A DNA stretch of 64,000 nt from Candidatus Zymogenaceae bacterium (GTDB lineage: Bacteria > Desulfobacterota > Zymogenia > Zymogenales > Zymogenaceae). The DNA is taken from contig JAFGAS010000068.1 in assembly GCA_016933535.1 (NCBI GenBank), forward strand, positions 43,371 through 107,370, in the 5' to 3' direction. This document shows positions 34,731-44,047 of the stretch, piece by piece (within the stretch, counting starts at the first letter, position 1; each line of letters starts with the position of its first letter). The notes beneath the pieces were generated by a model. It saw only the letters and a program-made list of their open reading frames with translations, did no database searches and was not told the origin of the DNA. The position numbers were made by a program, and so were the translations under genes.

Positions 34731-36308
34731 ATGCCAAAAAAAATCCTGCTTGCCGACGACAGCGTAACAATCCAGAAGGTTGTGAGTATTACCCTTGCCC
34801 ATGAGGACTTCGATCTCACAATCGTAGATAACGGCTCCAAGGCCATCTCCAAGGCGAAAGAGATCAAACCCGACGTGATCCTGCTGGATGTCGTTATGCC
34901 GGACAAGGACGGCTATCAGGTCTGCCAGGAGATCAAGGGGAATGCCGACCTCAAGGATATCCCGATCATCCTCCTGACGGGCACCTTTGAGCCTTTCGAC
35001 GCGGACAGGGCGGCCGAAGTCGGTGCGGACGATTTCATCAAGAAACCTTTCGAATCGCACACGCTGATCAACAAGGTTAAGGAAATGGCGGCCAAGCTGC
35101 GAGTGTCTCGGGAAAAACCGGTGGATATTAGTGAGGTTGATATCGATTTCGAGACACCCGTCGAAGCACAATACGGAGAAAAACCGGCAGAGAAGCCGAC
35201 GAGTGCCGACGAAGCGACCGTAACGGAAGATATTGAGACCGGCTGGGAAGTAGAAGGGGAGGATGCCGGGCGGCCCGTAATGGAACATGAGGGAGAGGAT
35301 ATATGGTCCGTCGAGGAGTTTGAGGATATTACGGGGGGCAAAGGGGGAGCAAAATCCGGGGATGAAGTGGCGGGATTGTCGACTGAGCGTAAGGCCCCAC
35401 TGACGGAGGAGAAAGCCCCCGTAAAGGAGTCGGCCAAGGAAGCACCTTCACGGGAGGAAGCGGTTTCCGACGAGTTTTTCGTAAGGGAAGGCAAACCGAG
35501 CGACGTCGAGGTCGAGGACTTCGAACTGGGTGAAGAGATCAGTGAAGATGAACTGGAAAAATTCCTTGAAGAAGAAACGGGTGACGCGGAAATAGCCGTC
35601 CAGAATACGCCGGAGGCCGAGGAGATCAGCGTTTCCGGAGCCGATGAGGAGATCCTTATATCGGATGAAGACGCACCGTCGATAGGATCGGAACACCGGG
35701 TGGCCGAATCGTTCGATAAAGATATGATCGTGGAGGATTTCGAAGAATCTTCGACGGAGACGATGGAGGCCGCCGCTCAGCAATCAGATGACATTTTTAT
35801 AGAAGACTCGGTCGATGAGGGACCGATAGAACTCGAATGGGAAGAAGAACCCGTCTCCGAAAAGACAAGGACGATCGCCACAGAGAAGACTGAGGAAGAA
35901 TTTGAAACCCTGATCCGCAGGACGACCGAAGAGGAGATGGCGGAGTTCTCTCCAAAGACCGACAGTGCTCCCGATACCGGCCGAAAGCCCGCGACGCGGG
36001 AATTTGAAGTCGACTTGAGCTCATTTGATGAAGAGCCCCTGGAAGAGGAGAGCGGGGACGGCCGGCCGGAGCCGCAGACGTTCGACTTTGAGGAGTTCTC
36101 GGAAGAAATACCGTCCGAGCGAGAAGGCCCGGGCAAGGCACCGGCAACAGGCGAGTCGATGGGATCCCTCGATCAGAAGGACGTCTCAATCGCGGTGGAC
36201 AAGATCGTCCGGGAAGTTATCGAGAAGGTAGTCTGGGAAGTAGTCCCGGAACTGGCCGAGGAACTTATTAAACAGGAGATCAAGCGTCTCAAGGGTGAGA
36301 AGGCGTAG
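34731..36308 (+). CDS. Response regulator with acidic linker and helical C-terminus
   Basis: 525 residues. Residues 1-118 are a standard receiver domain with D9/D10, phospho-acceptor D53, T83 and the K in DFIKKP. There is no DNA-binding or enzymatic output domain. Instead, about 360 residues of very acidic, Glu/Asp-rich low-complexity sequence follow. The last 40 residues form an amphipathic helical block (VDKIVREVIEKVVWEVVPEL then AEELIKQEIKRLK). That layout recalls PopZ-type polar scaffolds and deltaproteobacterial polarity regulators; this is a resemblance in layout only. It is co-transcribed with two CheW proteins, so the cue probably comes through a chemosensory array. Confidence 0.82.
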   Translation: MPKKILLADDSVTIQKVVSITLAHEDFDLTIVDNGSKAISKAKEIKPDVILLDVVMPDKDGYQVCQEIKGNADLKDIPIILLTGTFEPFDADRAAEVGADDFIKKPFESHTLINKVKEMAAKLRVSREKPVDISEVDIDFETPVEAQYGEKPAEKPTSADEATVTEDIETGWEVEGEDAGRPVMEHEGEDIWSVEEFEDITGGKGGAKSGDEVAGLSTERKAPLTEEKAPVKESAKEAPSREEAVSDEFFVREGKPSDVEVEDFELGEEISEDELEKFLEEETGDAEIAVQNTPEAEEISVSGADEEILISDEDAPSIGSEHRVAESFDKDMIVEDFEESSTETMEAAAQQSDDIFIEDSVDEGPIELEWEEEPVSEKTRTIATEKTEEEFETLIRRTTEEEMAEFSPKTDSAPDTGRKPATREFEVDLSSFDEEPLEEESGDGRPEPQTFDFEEFSEEIPSEREGPGKAPATGESMGSLDQKDVSIAVDKIVREVIEKVVWEVVPELAEELIKQEIKRLKGEKA

Positions 36309-36345
36309 GGAACATATAGAGACGCAACCCAACCGTTTTTCCATT

Positions 36346-36372
36346 AGGGGATGAACCATCCCCTCATTTTTT
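36346..36372 (+). terminator. Intrinsic terminator after the response regulator
   Basis: AGGGGATG (36346-36353) and CATCCCCT (36357-36364) form a perfect 8-bp stem with a 3-base loop, followed by CATTTTTTG. It ends the cheW operon 38 bases after the stop and lies only about 30 bases before the valS start. Confidence 0.85.
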
Positions 36373-36402
36373 GTCGTTTTCTTGATAACGGGGTCACGCA
36401 GC

Positions 36403-39060
36403 GTGGAAGACAAGGGCTACAATCCGGCGCATATTGAAGACAAATGGTACGAATACTGGGAGCGGGAAGGCCTCTTCCGGGCTGATAATTCGTCAACGAG
36501 CCAACCCTATTCGATCGTCATTCCCCCGCCGAATGTTACCGGATCACTCCATATGGGGCACGCCCTCAACAATACCCTGCAGGATATCCTTATCCGAATG
36601 AAACGGATGCAGGGCAGAAACACCCTCTGGATGCCCGGGACCGATCACGCAGGGATCGCCACCCAGAACGTGGTGGAAAAGGAGCTGGCCAAGGAAGGCA
36701 AATCCCGCCACGACGTGGGACGGGAGGCCTTTGTGCAGCGGGTATGGGAGTGGCGGGCGAAATACGGCGGGGTGATCATTAACCAGCTCAAGAAGCTTGG
36801 CGCCTCCTGTGACTGGAGCCGCGAGCGCTTCACAATGGACGAGGGTCTTTCCCGGGCCGTGAAGCTGGTATTTGTAACACTCTATAATGACGGGCTTATC
36901 TACCGGGGCGATTACATCATAAACTGGTGTCCACGATGCCATACAGCGCTGGCCGATCTCGAGGTTGTGCATGACCAGCGGAGAGGGCACCTCTATCACA
37001 TCCGCTATCCGATTACCGACGGCAGCGGGGCGTATATCACGGTGGCCACCACGAGGCCCGAGACAATGTTCGGTGATACCGCCGTAGCGGTCAATCCCGG
37101 CGATAAACGATACGAGGGGCTGGCGGGGAAAAAGGCGCTCCTTCCCATCATCGAGCGAGAGATTCCCATTATCTTCGACGCGTACGTCAGTACGGAATTC
37201 GGTACCGGGGCGCTCAAGGTCACGCCCGCCCACGATTTGAATGACTTTCAAATCGGCAACACCCACGGACTTGAGCGCGTGGTGGTTATTGACGATGACG
37301 GTGCAATGAACGAAAATGCGGGACCGTACGTGGGGATGGATAGATGGGCAGCGCGGGACAAGGTCGTGGAAGATCTCAACACGGCCGGACTGCTTGAAAA
37401 AATTGAAGATTACCCCGTGCCGGTAGGGACGTGCTATCGGTGCCAGACGGTCATCGAGCCGATTCTCAAGAAGCAGTGGTTCGTGAAGGCCGATGTCCTG
37501 GCAAAAGAGGCGATTAAAGCCGTCGAAGACGGCAGGACGCGGATCGTACCCAAGCAGTGGGAGAAGACCTACTTCGAGTGGATGTATAACATCCGGGACT
37601 GGTGCGTTTCACGGCAGATTTGGTGGGGCCATCGGATTCCCGCCTGGTACTGCGAAGACTGCGGGGAAGTCATCGTCTCAATGGAGGCGCCGGCGGCGTG
37701 CACCGCGTGCAACGGCGCGAACCTCAGGCAGGAAACGGACGTGCTGGACACCTGGTTTTCCAGCGCGTTGTGGCCGTTTTCAACTCTCGGCTGGCCCGAC
37801 GAGACAAAAGACCTGGCGGTCTACTATCCCACGTCCGTTCTGGTGACCGGGTTCGATATCCTTTTTTTCTGGGTTGCCCGAATGATGATGATGGGCCTCT
37901 ACTTCAAAAAAGAGGTTCCGTTTCGGGACGTATACATCCATGCGTTGGTCCGGGACGAGCAGGGATCCAAGATGAGCAAGTCCAAGGGTAACGTCATCGA
38001 CCCGCTGACGATCATCGACAAATACGGCGCCGATGCCTTCCGGTTTACGCTGGCGGCCTTTGCGGCTATGGGGCGGGACGTCAAGCTCTCGGAGGGGAGG
38101 ATCGAGGGATACCGGTTCTTCATCAATAAGCTCTGGAATGCAGCCCGATTCGTCACGATGAACCTTGACGACGGGTACGTACCCGACTATGATTTCGGGG
38201 ACAGGGATTTATCGCCGGCCGACCGCTGGATTCTGAGCCGCCTTGAGACGGTGACGGGACAGGCCACGCAGGCCCTGGAGGACTACGAATTCAATAACGC
38301 CGCAGGGGCCCTCTACCAGTTTGCGTGGCACGAGTTTTGCGACTGGTATCTTGAGGTGAGCAAAATATACCTCTCTTCCGATGACACGATTGCCGTAAAA
38401 CGGGTCAGGGACATCCTGGTCTATTGTCTGGACACGGTGATACGGCTGCTTCATCCGATCATCCCGTTTGTCACCGAAGAGCTCCATACGAAGATTCCGG
38501 GAGCAACGGGTTGTCTCGTAACCGGGCCGTTCCCGGTCAGAAACGATTCGCTCGTTAATGCTGCGGCAGAGCGAGACTTCGAACAGGTCCAGATCCTCGT
38601 CACGGGGATCAGGAACGTCCGGGGCGAGATGAACATCCACCCGAAAAAGAGGCTCGTGGCGATCATATCGGCCAAAGACAAGGATCAGGCCGTTATCCGA
38701 GAAAACGTCGAATATATAAAAACCCTGGCGGGTGTCGAGGAAGTCCAACTTGGCGAATCGATCTCCCGGCCCGAGGCGTCGGCCACGGCCGTGTGCGGAC
38801 CCTTTACCGTCTATATTCCTCTTGCCGGTGTCATAGAATTCGATGAAGAGAGGAAACGGCTTTCCTCGGAGATAGAAAAGGTCAATGAAGAGATCGACAA
38901 GGTCAATCGGAAACTCGGAAACGACGAATTCGTAAAAAAGGCGCCCGAAGAGGTCGTCTTAAAGGAGAAGGATCGGATGGCGGTGCTCGTCTCCAAGAAA
39001 GAGCGGGTGGCCGAAAGTATCGACCGACTTGAGGACTATTTCAAAAAAGGCGGAAATTAA
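36403..39060 (+). CDS. valS: Valyl-tRNA synthetase
   Basis: A class I aminoacyl-tRNA synthetase of about 885 residues. The HIGH motif is HMGH (50-53) in PNVTGSLHMGHALN; KMSKS is at 523-527. The editing domain lies between, with TTRPETMFGDTAVAV, and zinc-ribbon cysteines CPRC, CYRC, CEDC and CTAC are visible. The C-terminal coiled-coil arm (ERKRLSSEIEKVNEEIDKVN) is complete. GTG 36403 is chosen because it begins the family N-terminus; TTG 36382 is an alternative. No convincing promoter lies between the terminator at 36.37 kb and the start. valS-nadC-birA-coaX is a familiar deltaproteobacterial order. Confidence 0.96.
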   Translation: MEDKGYNPAHIEDKWYEYWEREGLFRADNSSTSQPYSIVIPPPNVTGSLHMGHALNNTLQDILIRMKRMQGRNTLWMPGTDHAGIATQNVVEKELAKEGKSRHDVGREAFVQRVWEWRAKYGGVIINQLKKLGASCDWSRERFTMDEGLSRAVKLVFVTLYNDGLIYRGDYIINWCPRCHTALADLEVVHDQRRGHLYHIRYPITDGSGAYITVATTRPETMFGDTAVAVNPGDKRYEGLAGKKALLPIIEREIPIIFDAYVSTEFGTGALKVTPAHDLNDFQIGNTHGLERVVVIDDDGAMNENAGPYVGMDRWAARDKVVEDLNTAGLLEKIEDYPVPVGTCYRCQTVIEPILKKQWFVKADVLAKEAIKAVEDGRTRIVPKQWEKTYFEWMYNIRDWCVSRQIWWGHRIPAWYCEDCGEVIVSMEAPAACTACNGANLRQETDVLDTWFSSALWPFSTLGWPDETKDLAVYYPTSVLVTGFDILFFWVARMMMMGLYFKKEVPFRDVYIHALVRDEQGSKMSKSKGNVIDPLTIIDKYGADAFRFTLAAFAAMGRDVKLSEGRIEGYRFFINKLWNAARFVTMNLDDGYVPDYDFGDRDLSPADRWILSRLETVTGQATQALEDYEFNNAAGALYQFAWHEFCDWYLEVSKIYLSSDDTIAVKRVRDILVYCLDTVIRLLHPIIPFVTEELHTKIPGATGCLVTGPFPVRNDSLVNAAAERDFEQVQILVTGIRNVRGEMNIHPKKRLVAIISAKDKDQAVIRENVEYIKTLAGVEEVQLGESISRPEASATAVCGPFTVYIPLAGVIEFDEERKRLSSEIEKVNEEIDKVNRKLGNDEFVKKAPEEVVLKEKDRMAVLVSKKERVAESIDRLEDYFKKGGN

Positions 39061-39156
39061 GGATCTAGAACACGTATCTTCCCGACAAGCGGCCCCGAGG
39101 GGAGGGTGCCTTGCGACGGGAGCATCTTGCGGGTCTACCGGGGAGGAATTGAACGG

Positions 39157-39996
39157 ATGCAGCTGACCCCCCACGTCATGGCGCTTATCGACCTGGCGCT
39201 GACAGAAGACCTCGGCGGCGGCGACATCACGACCGACGCGACGATTCCTGACGACTCTCGGTCCGTTGCCGTGGTGCGGGCCAAGGAAGGCCTGATCCTG
39301 GCGGGACTGCCGGTATTTGCGGCGGTCTTCAATCGCCTTGGGGATTCGGTAACCTTTCAGGACGAGAAGCGGGATGGAGACGGCGTTTCCAAAGGCGACC
39401 TTATTACGAGGGTCTCCGGTCCTACCAAGACCCTCCTTTCGGGAGAGCGAACGGCGCTCAACTTTCTCATGCGTCTTTGTGGTATCGCCACGTTGACGAA
39501 CCAATGCGTCCAGCGGATCGCGGGGACAGAGACCGTAGTCGTCGATACCCGAAAGACGACCCCCGGCTGGCGCGCCCTCGAGAAATACGCGGTGCGTATG
39601 GGTGGGGGCGCAAACCACCGCTTTTCGCTATCCGACGGCGTGCTGATCAAGGACAACCACATTACTGCGGCCGGCGGCATTACTAACGCCGTTACCCGGG
39701 CCAGGCGGCGGGCTCCCCACACGGCCAGGATCGAGGTGGAGGTCAAGAACGCCGCCGAGATCGATGAGGCCCTGGAGGCCGGGGCCGATATACTTCTATT
39801 GGATAACATGACACCCGAACAGGCGGCATCGTCGGTATCCCTGGTTGCCGGCCGAGCGCCGGTCGAAGTCTCGGGGAATATGAGGCCCGATACGATCGGC
39901 GACTATGCCCGGATCGGTGTCGATTTTATCTCCATGGGATTCCTCACCCATTCGGCCCGATCGGTCGACATCAATATGAAAATAGAGACACCATGA
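39157..39996 (+). CDS. nadC: Nicotinate-nucleotide pyrophosphorylase (carboxylating)
   Basis: NadC makes nicotinate mononucleotide from quinolinate and PRPP in NAD synthesis. The 279-residue protein has LTEDLGGGDITTDA at the start, the GERTALNFLMRLCGIAT helix, DTRKTTPGWRALEKYAV and HRFSLSDGVLIKDNH with the substrate-binding Arg and Lys residues, and EVSGNMRPDTI. GGAGGA about 10 bases before ATG 39157 sets the start. It overlaps birA by four bases (ATGA). nadA and nadB are not in the window. Confidence 0.96.
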   Translation: MQLTPHVMALIDLALTEDLGGGDITTDATIPDDSRSVAVVRAKEGLILAGLPVFAAVFNRLGDSVTFQDEKRDGDGVSKGDLITRVSGPTKTLLSGERTALNFLMRLCGIATLTNQCVQRIAGTETVVVDTRKTTPGWRALEKYAVRMGGGANHRFSLSDGVLIKDNHITAAGGITNAVTRARRRAPHTARIEVEVKNAAEIDEALEAGADILLLDNMTPEQAASSVSLVAGRAPVEVSGNMRPDTIGDYARIGVDFISMGFLTHSARSVDINMKIETP

Positions 39997-40781
39997 GCGA
40001 GGACCTTTCCTACTTCATCAAGGGCATGCTCAAGACCAGGGTGATGGGTCGGGAGATCATCTCGATCGATGAGACCGATTCCACCAACCAGGACGCGATG
40101 AAACTGGCCCAGAAGGGGGGACAGGAAGGGTGGGTCGTCGTCGCCCGGCGTCAGCGCCGGGGCAAGGGGCGTCGGGGCAAACAATGGTCTTCTCCCGGCG
40201 GCCAGAACCTCTATATGTCCGTTCTGCTCAGGCCGAGAATTTCACTGAGAAAGACTTCATTCCTGACGCTGTTGGCGACCGTGGCGGTGGCCGAAACGCT
40301 GTCGGACTATATAGCCAAGGGGGTATTCATCAAGTGGCCCAACGACGTTATGGTTACAGGCAAGAAGATTTCGGGTATACTCCTGGAAATGGGCAAGGAT
40401 GTCAACGGTGAGGACTTCCTCGTGCTTGGAGTTGGTATCAACGTAAACTGTACGAGATACGAAATTCCTCCGGAGCTTTCCGAGATAGCAACGTCACTGT
40501 ACCTTGAAATCGGCTACTCGGTCTCCGTGAAGGATGTCCTCTTTAAACTTCTCAATCGACTGGACTACGGGTACTGCCTGTATACATCATCGGATTTCGA
40601 TGCGATTATCGAACGCTTTCGAGCTTTCGAGCAGACAACCGGAAGGCGAGTCCTGATCGATGTTGCGGGCGCGCGTATCTCGGGCCACGCCGTTGGTATC
40701 GATGAGGATGGGTTTCTTCTCGTCCAGGACGACGATGGCAAGATATCGAAAGTTATTTCCGGTGATCTACAATTTGAATGA
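39993..40781 (+). CDS. birA: Biotin-[acetyl-CoA carboxylase] ligase without DNA-binding domain
   Basis: A 262-residue ligase that attaches biotin to the carrier protein of biotin enzymes. It has DETDSTNQDAMKLAQKG, the biotinyl-AMP loop RGKGRRGKQWSSPGGQNLYM, KWPNDVMVTGKKISGILLEM and a C-terminal SH3-like domain. The N-terminal helix-turn-helix of bifunctional BirA repressors is absent (only about 20 residues precede the catalytic domain), so it cannot repress biotin genes by itself. It is coupled by ATGA to nadC and by ATGA to the coaX reading frame. Confidence 0.94.
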   Translation: MSEDLSYFIKGMLKTRVMGREIISIDETDSTNQDAMKLAQKGGQEGWVVVARRQRRGKGRRGKQWSSPGGQNLYMSVLLRPRISLRKTSFLTLLATVAVAETLSDYIAKGVFIKWPNDVMVTGKKISGILLEMGKDVNGEDFLVLGVGINVNCTRYEIPPELSEIATSLYLEIGYSVSVKDVLFKLLNRLDYGYCLYTSSDFDAIIERFRAFEQTTGRRVLIDVAGARISGHAVGIDEDGFLLVQDDDGKISKVISGDLQFE

Positions 40782-40789
40782 GGCCTCAT

Positions 40790-41557
40790 ATGCTGCTGGT
40801 CATTGATGTGGGTAATACCAACACCGTCATCGGGGTTTTTGACGGCGATAGTCTTGTGAGCAACTGGCGTGTTGTAACACTGCCGGAACGCACCTCCGAC
40901 GAATACGGGGTACTTATTCAGAACCTCTACCATTCGTCGAAAATCAACTCGCGGGATATGAAGGATATTATTGTATCCTGCGTGGTACCGCCCATGGTGG
41001 GAATTATTGATGACCTCTGTGAGAAGTATTTCGAAATAAAACCGCTCTACGTTGAGCCCGGTATAAAGACGGGAATGCCCATCTACTACGATAATCCGAA
41101 GGAAGTGGGCGCCGACCGGATCGTCAATGCAGTGGCTGCCTATCACCGGAAAAAAGGCGCCCATATCATCGTTGACTTTGGGACCGCCACCACGTTTGAC
41201 TACATAAACGAGAGCGGTGAATACATGGGAGGGGTAATCGCCCCGGGACTCATGACCTCCAGCGAGGCGCTGTTTGCAAAGGCGAGCCGTCTATTCAAGG
41301 TAGAACTCGTTAGGCCGAAGAACGTTATCGGGAAAAACACCATAAACAGCCTGCAGTCCGGCATTATCCTCGGCTACGTGGATATGGTGGATGGGCTGGT
41401 TAACCGGATCACTGAGGAGGCGGGGGGCGACCCCTGGGTAATCGCGACCGGCGGACTGGCCGAGCTGATTGCCGGGGAATCCAAGACAATAAAAGAGGTA
41501 GACAATTTTCTAACGCTTGAGGGGCTCAAGGTCATTTATTACCTGAACCGAACGTGA
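40790..41557 (+). CDS. coaX: Type III pantothenate kinase
   Basis: CoaX phosphorylates pantothenate, the first step of coenzyme A synthesis, and is not feedback-inhibited by CoA. The ASKHA-fold motifs are MLLVIDVGNTNTVIG (phosphate 1), EVGADRIVNAVAAYH, IIVDFGTATTFDYI (phosphate 2) and VIATGGLAELI (adenosine). GAGG about 6 bases before ATG 40790 favours it; ATG 40778, which overlaps the birA stop, gives four more residues. Total about 255 residues, as expected. Confidence 0.95.
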   Translation: MLLVIDVGNTNTVIGVFDGDSLVSNWRVVTLPERTSDEYGVLIQNLYHSSKINSRDMKDIIVSCVVPPMVGIIDDLCEKYFEIKPLYVEPGIKTGMPIYYDNPKEVGADRIVNAVAAYHRKKGAHIIVDFGTATTFDYINESGEYMGGVIAPGLMTSSEALFAKASRLFKVELVRPKNVIGKNTINSLQSGIILGYVDMVDGLVNRITEEAGGDPWVIATGGLAELIAGESKTIKEVDNFLTLEGLKVIYYLNRT

Positions 41558-41609
41558 AAGGCAAGCCGTACCTCAAAAAAGTAATATGGGCTGGGAAGGC
41601 AAACTTTCC

Positions 41610-41640
41610 TTGACATTTCCCCCAAAAAACATATTATGAT
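41610..41640 (+). promoter_or_regulatory. Promoter of the EF-G-like gene
   Basis: TTGACA (41610-41615) with TATTAT (41632-41637, 16-base spacer) or TATGAT (41635-41640, 19-base spacer). It lies in the 134-base gap after coaX. Confidence 0.65.
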
Positions 41641-41691
41641 ACTCTGATAAATCATATGAATGGGTAATTCTTCTGAAAGGAAAATAGGTAT

Positions 41692-43776
41692 ATGACGTAC
41701 GAGACCACCGATATCCGCAACGTGGCGCTGGTCGGGCACGCGGGCTGCGGTAAGACCTCCCTTTGTGAGGCGATCCTTTTCTGCGCAAAAGCAGTTGACC
41801 GCCTGGGCAGAGTGGACGCGGGAACGACGGCCATGGATTTTGATCCTGATGAAGTAAAGAGGAACATATCCATCAGCTCATCCTTCTTTGACTTTGAATG
41901 GAAGAAGAAGAAGAAGATCAATCTCATTGACACCCCGGGTGACGCGGATTTCAATAACGATGCGCAGATATCTCTGTCGGTGGCCGATAACGCGGTTATC
42001 GTCGTGGATGCAGTAGGAGGAGTCGAGATCCAGACCGAACGGATGTGGAAGAAGGCCGACGAGATGGGCATCCCCAAAGTTATATTCATATCGAAACTTG
42101 ATCGTGAGCGGTCCGATTTCGACCGGGTCCTCGCGTCCATTAAAACGGCCTTCAAGTGTAAGGTTGCGGTCATGACATACCCCATCGGTAAGGAGGCGTC
42201 CTTATCGGGTGTGGTGGATCTCTTCTCGGGAAAAGCCCTCGCTTACGCCGGGGACGCATCGGGAAAATATGATGAGACGGACGCGCCCTCAGATCTATCT
42301 TCGACCATCGATACGCTCCGCGGGGAGATGATCGAAAACATCGCCGAATCAAATGACGCGCTGCTCGAGAAATACCTCGAGGGTGGCGAGATATCCCCCG
42401 AAGAATTGTCGCAGGGTCTCAAGGAGGGGTTTGTCAACGGCACGTTTGTACCGGTATTTGCCGGCTCCGGTATCAAAAATATCGGCGCCCAACCGTTTAT
42501 TGAATTCATTACGAAGTCCGGCGCCTCTCCGGCGGATAGGCAACCCGTAAAGGCCGCCGGGAAGGGTGGCGCCGAAACGATCGTCAAGGCCGATCCGAAC
42601 GGGCCGTTGACCGCGCTTGTTTTTAAAACAATCGCCGATCCTTACGCCGGAAAACTCTCGATCTTCCGGGTCTTCTCCGGTACGATGAAGGCCGACTCAA
42701 CCGTCGCCAACACCACAAAGGGAACCAAGGAACGGGTCGGCCAAATCATGTATATTCGCGGCAAAGGCCAGAAACCGACCAGCGCGGTACCGGCAGGCGA
42801 TATCGCGGCCGTCGCCAAACTCAAGGATACCGCCACCGGCGATACGCTTTCCGATGAATCAGGCCAGGCCGTCTTTCCCGGTTTCGAAATACCGCCGCAG
42901 ATCATGTTTTTTGCCATAAAACCGAAGAGCAAGGGTGACGAAGACAAGGTCATGAGTTCAATCCATCGCCTTATGGAAGAGGACATGACGCTCAAGATTC
43001 ACCGGGATGAATTGACCAAGGAGCTGGTGCTGTCCGGCATGGGGCAGGTCCATCTTGAGGTCATGATGGGAAAGCTGAAAAGCAAATTCGGGGTGGAGGT
43101 CGAGCTGTCAACCCCCAAGGTACCGTACCTGGAAACGGTCAGAAAGAAAGCCCACGGCCAGGGCCGATATAAGAAACAGACCGGCGGCAGGGGTCAGTTC
43201 GGTGATACGTGGCTCGATATCGAGCCGATGCCGAGGGGCGGCGGATTCGAGTTTGTCGACAAGATCGTCGGCGGGGCCGTCCCCCGGCAGTATATCCCCG
43301 CCTGTCAGAAGGGGATCGAGGAGGCAATGCTGGGCGGCGTGTTGGCCGGCTATCCGGTAACGGATATCAGGATATCGCTGACCGATGGCTCGTACCACTC
43401 CGTGGACTCCTCGGAAATGGCTTTCAAAATAGCCGCGTCCATGGGTTTCAAAAAGATATTCATGGAGGCAAGTCCGGTACTGCTGGAACCGATCATGCGC
43501 ATGGAAGTCGTCGTGCCGGAAGATTACGTCGGCGATGTCATGGGTGACCTGAACAGCCGGAGGGGCCGGGTCGCGGGAGTAGACGTAAAGGACGGCATCC
43601 AGATCATCAAGGCGCTTGTCCCGATGGCGGAAGTCCTTACCTACGCGCCCGACCTGCGCTCCATCACGAGCGGTCGTGGTACGTTCACCATGGAGATCGA
43701 CCACTACGAGGAAGTGCCGGCCCTGTTTGCGGAAAAAATCGTGCAGGCCGCCCAGAAGGAGAAGGAGGAATCGTAG
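41692..43776 (+). CDS. EF-G-like translation-factor GTPase (FusA2-type)
   Basis: A 694-residue protein with all five EF-G domains. The P-loop is GHAGCGKTS (15-23), switch I reads RNISIS where canonical EF-G has RGITI, and the G3 motif is DTPGDADF, so the catalytic histidine of EF-G is replaced by D84. The NKLD equivalent is SKLD. Domain II-V features such as KSKGDEDKVMSSIHRLMEED and the C-terminal VPLAEVLTYAPDLRS-like segment (here VPMAEVLTYAPDLRSITSGR) are present. These changes match the EF-G-2/FusA2 group rather than the housekeeping FusA. The role is uncertain (ribosome-linked, possibly stress). It has its own promoter and AGGAAAATAGG before the ATG. Confidence 0.9.
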   Translation: MTYETTDIRNVALVGHAGCGKTSLCEAILFCAKAVDRLGRVDAGTTAMDFDPDEVKRNISISSSFFDFEWKKKKKINLIDTPGDADFNNDAQISLSVADNAVIVVDAVGGVEIQTERMWKKADEMGIPKVIFISKLDRERSDFDRVLASIKTAFKCKVAVMTYPIGKEASLSGVVDLFSGKALAYAGDASGKYDETDAPSDLSSTIDTLRGEMIENIAESNDALLEKYLEGGEISPEELSQGLKEGFVNGTFVPVFAGSGIKNIGAQPFIEFITKSGASPADRQPVKAAGKGGAETIVKADPNGPLTALVFKTIADPYAGKLSIFRVFSGTMKADSTVANTTKGTKERVGQIMYIRGKGQKPTSAVPAGDIAAVAKLKDTATGDTLSDESGQAVFPGFEIPPQIMFFAIKPKSKGDEDKVMSSIHRLMEEDMTLKIHRDELTKELVLSGMGQVHLEVMMGKLKSKFGVEVELSTPKVPYLETVRKKAHGQGRYKKQTGGRGQFGDTWLDIEPMPRGGGFEFVDKIVGGAVPRQYIPACQKGIEEAMLGGVLAGYPVTDIRISLTDGSYHSVDSSEMAFKIAASMGFKKIFMEASPVLLEPIMRMEVVVPEDYVGDVMGDLNSRRGRVAGVDVKDGIQIIKALVPMAEVLTYAPDLRSITSGRGTFTMEIDHYEEVPALFAEKIVQAAQKEKEES

Positions 43777-43873
43777 CTTCCGGGGTGATGGGGACGGGGC
43801 GACCAAACGACAAGAGAGATCGTGCGGCCGGCCGGAGCATAGCCCCGACACTGGATCAAGAATCGTCGTATAC

Positions 43874-43899
43874 GCCGAAATCCTTGATCAGGATTCGGC
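43874..43899. other. Stable hairpin after the EF-G-like gene
   Basis: GCCGA-A-ATCCT (43874-43884) pairs with AGGAT-TCGGC (43890-43899) around a TGATC loop with one bulged A. No T-run follows. The remaining 271 bases between the EF-G-like gene and the SPOR gene show no gene. Confidence 0.45.
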
Positions 43900-44047
43900 A
43901 CCGTTCTCGTGCCGTAGCGTCGTATCTCTTATCTCCCAATAAAGATCGGTCCGAACGATGCAACGATACGAAGAAGGACATACATCAAAAGACCCCGAAT
44001 CGTTCGTCTGACGTCATCCTCCTTTATATACGGGCAAGAAACCTGTT

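Noticed and set aside
36301..36403. T-box or valine leader before valS
   Set aside because: The hairpin is a short perfect terminator without the T-box consensus or a leader peptide rich in valine codons.
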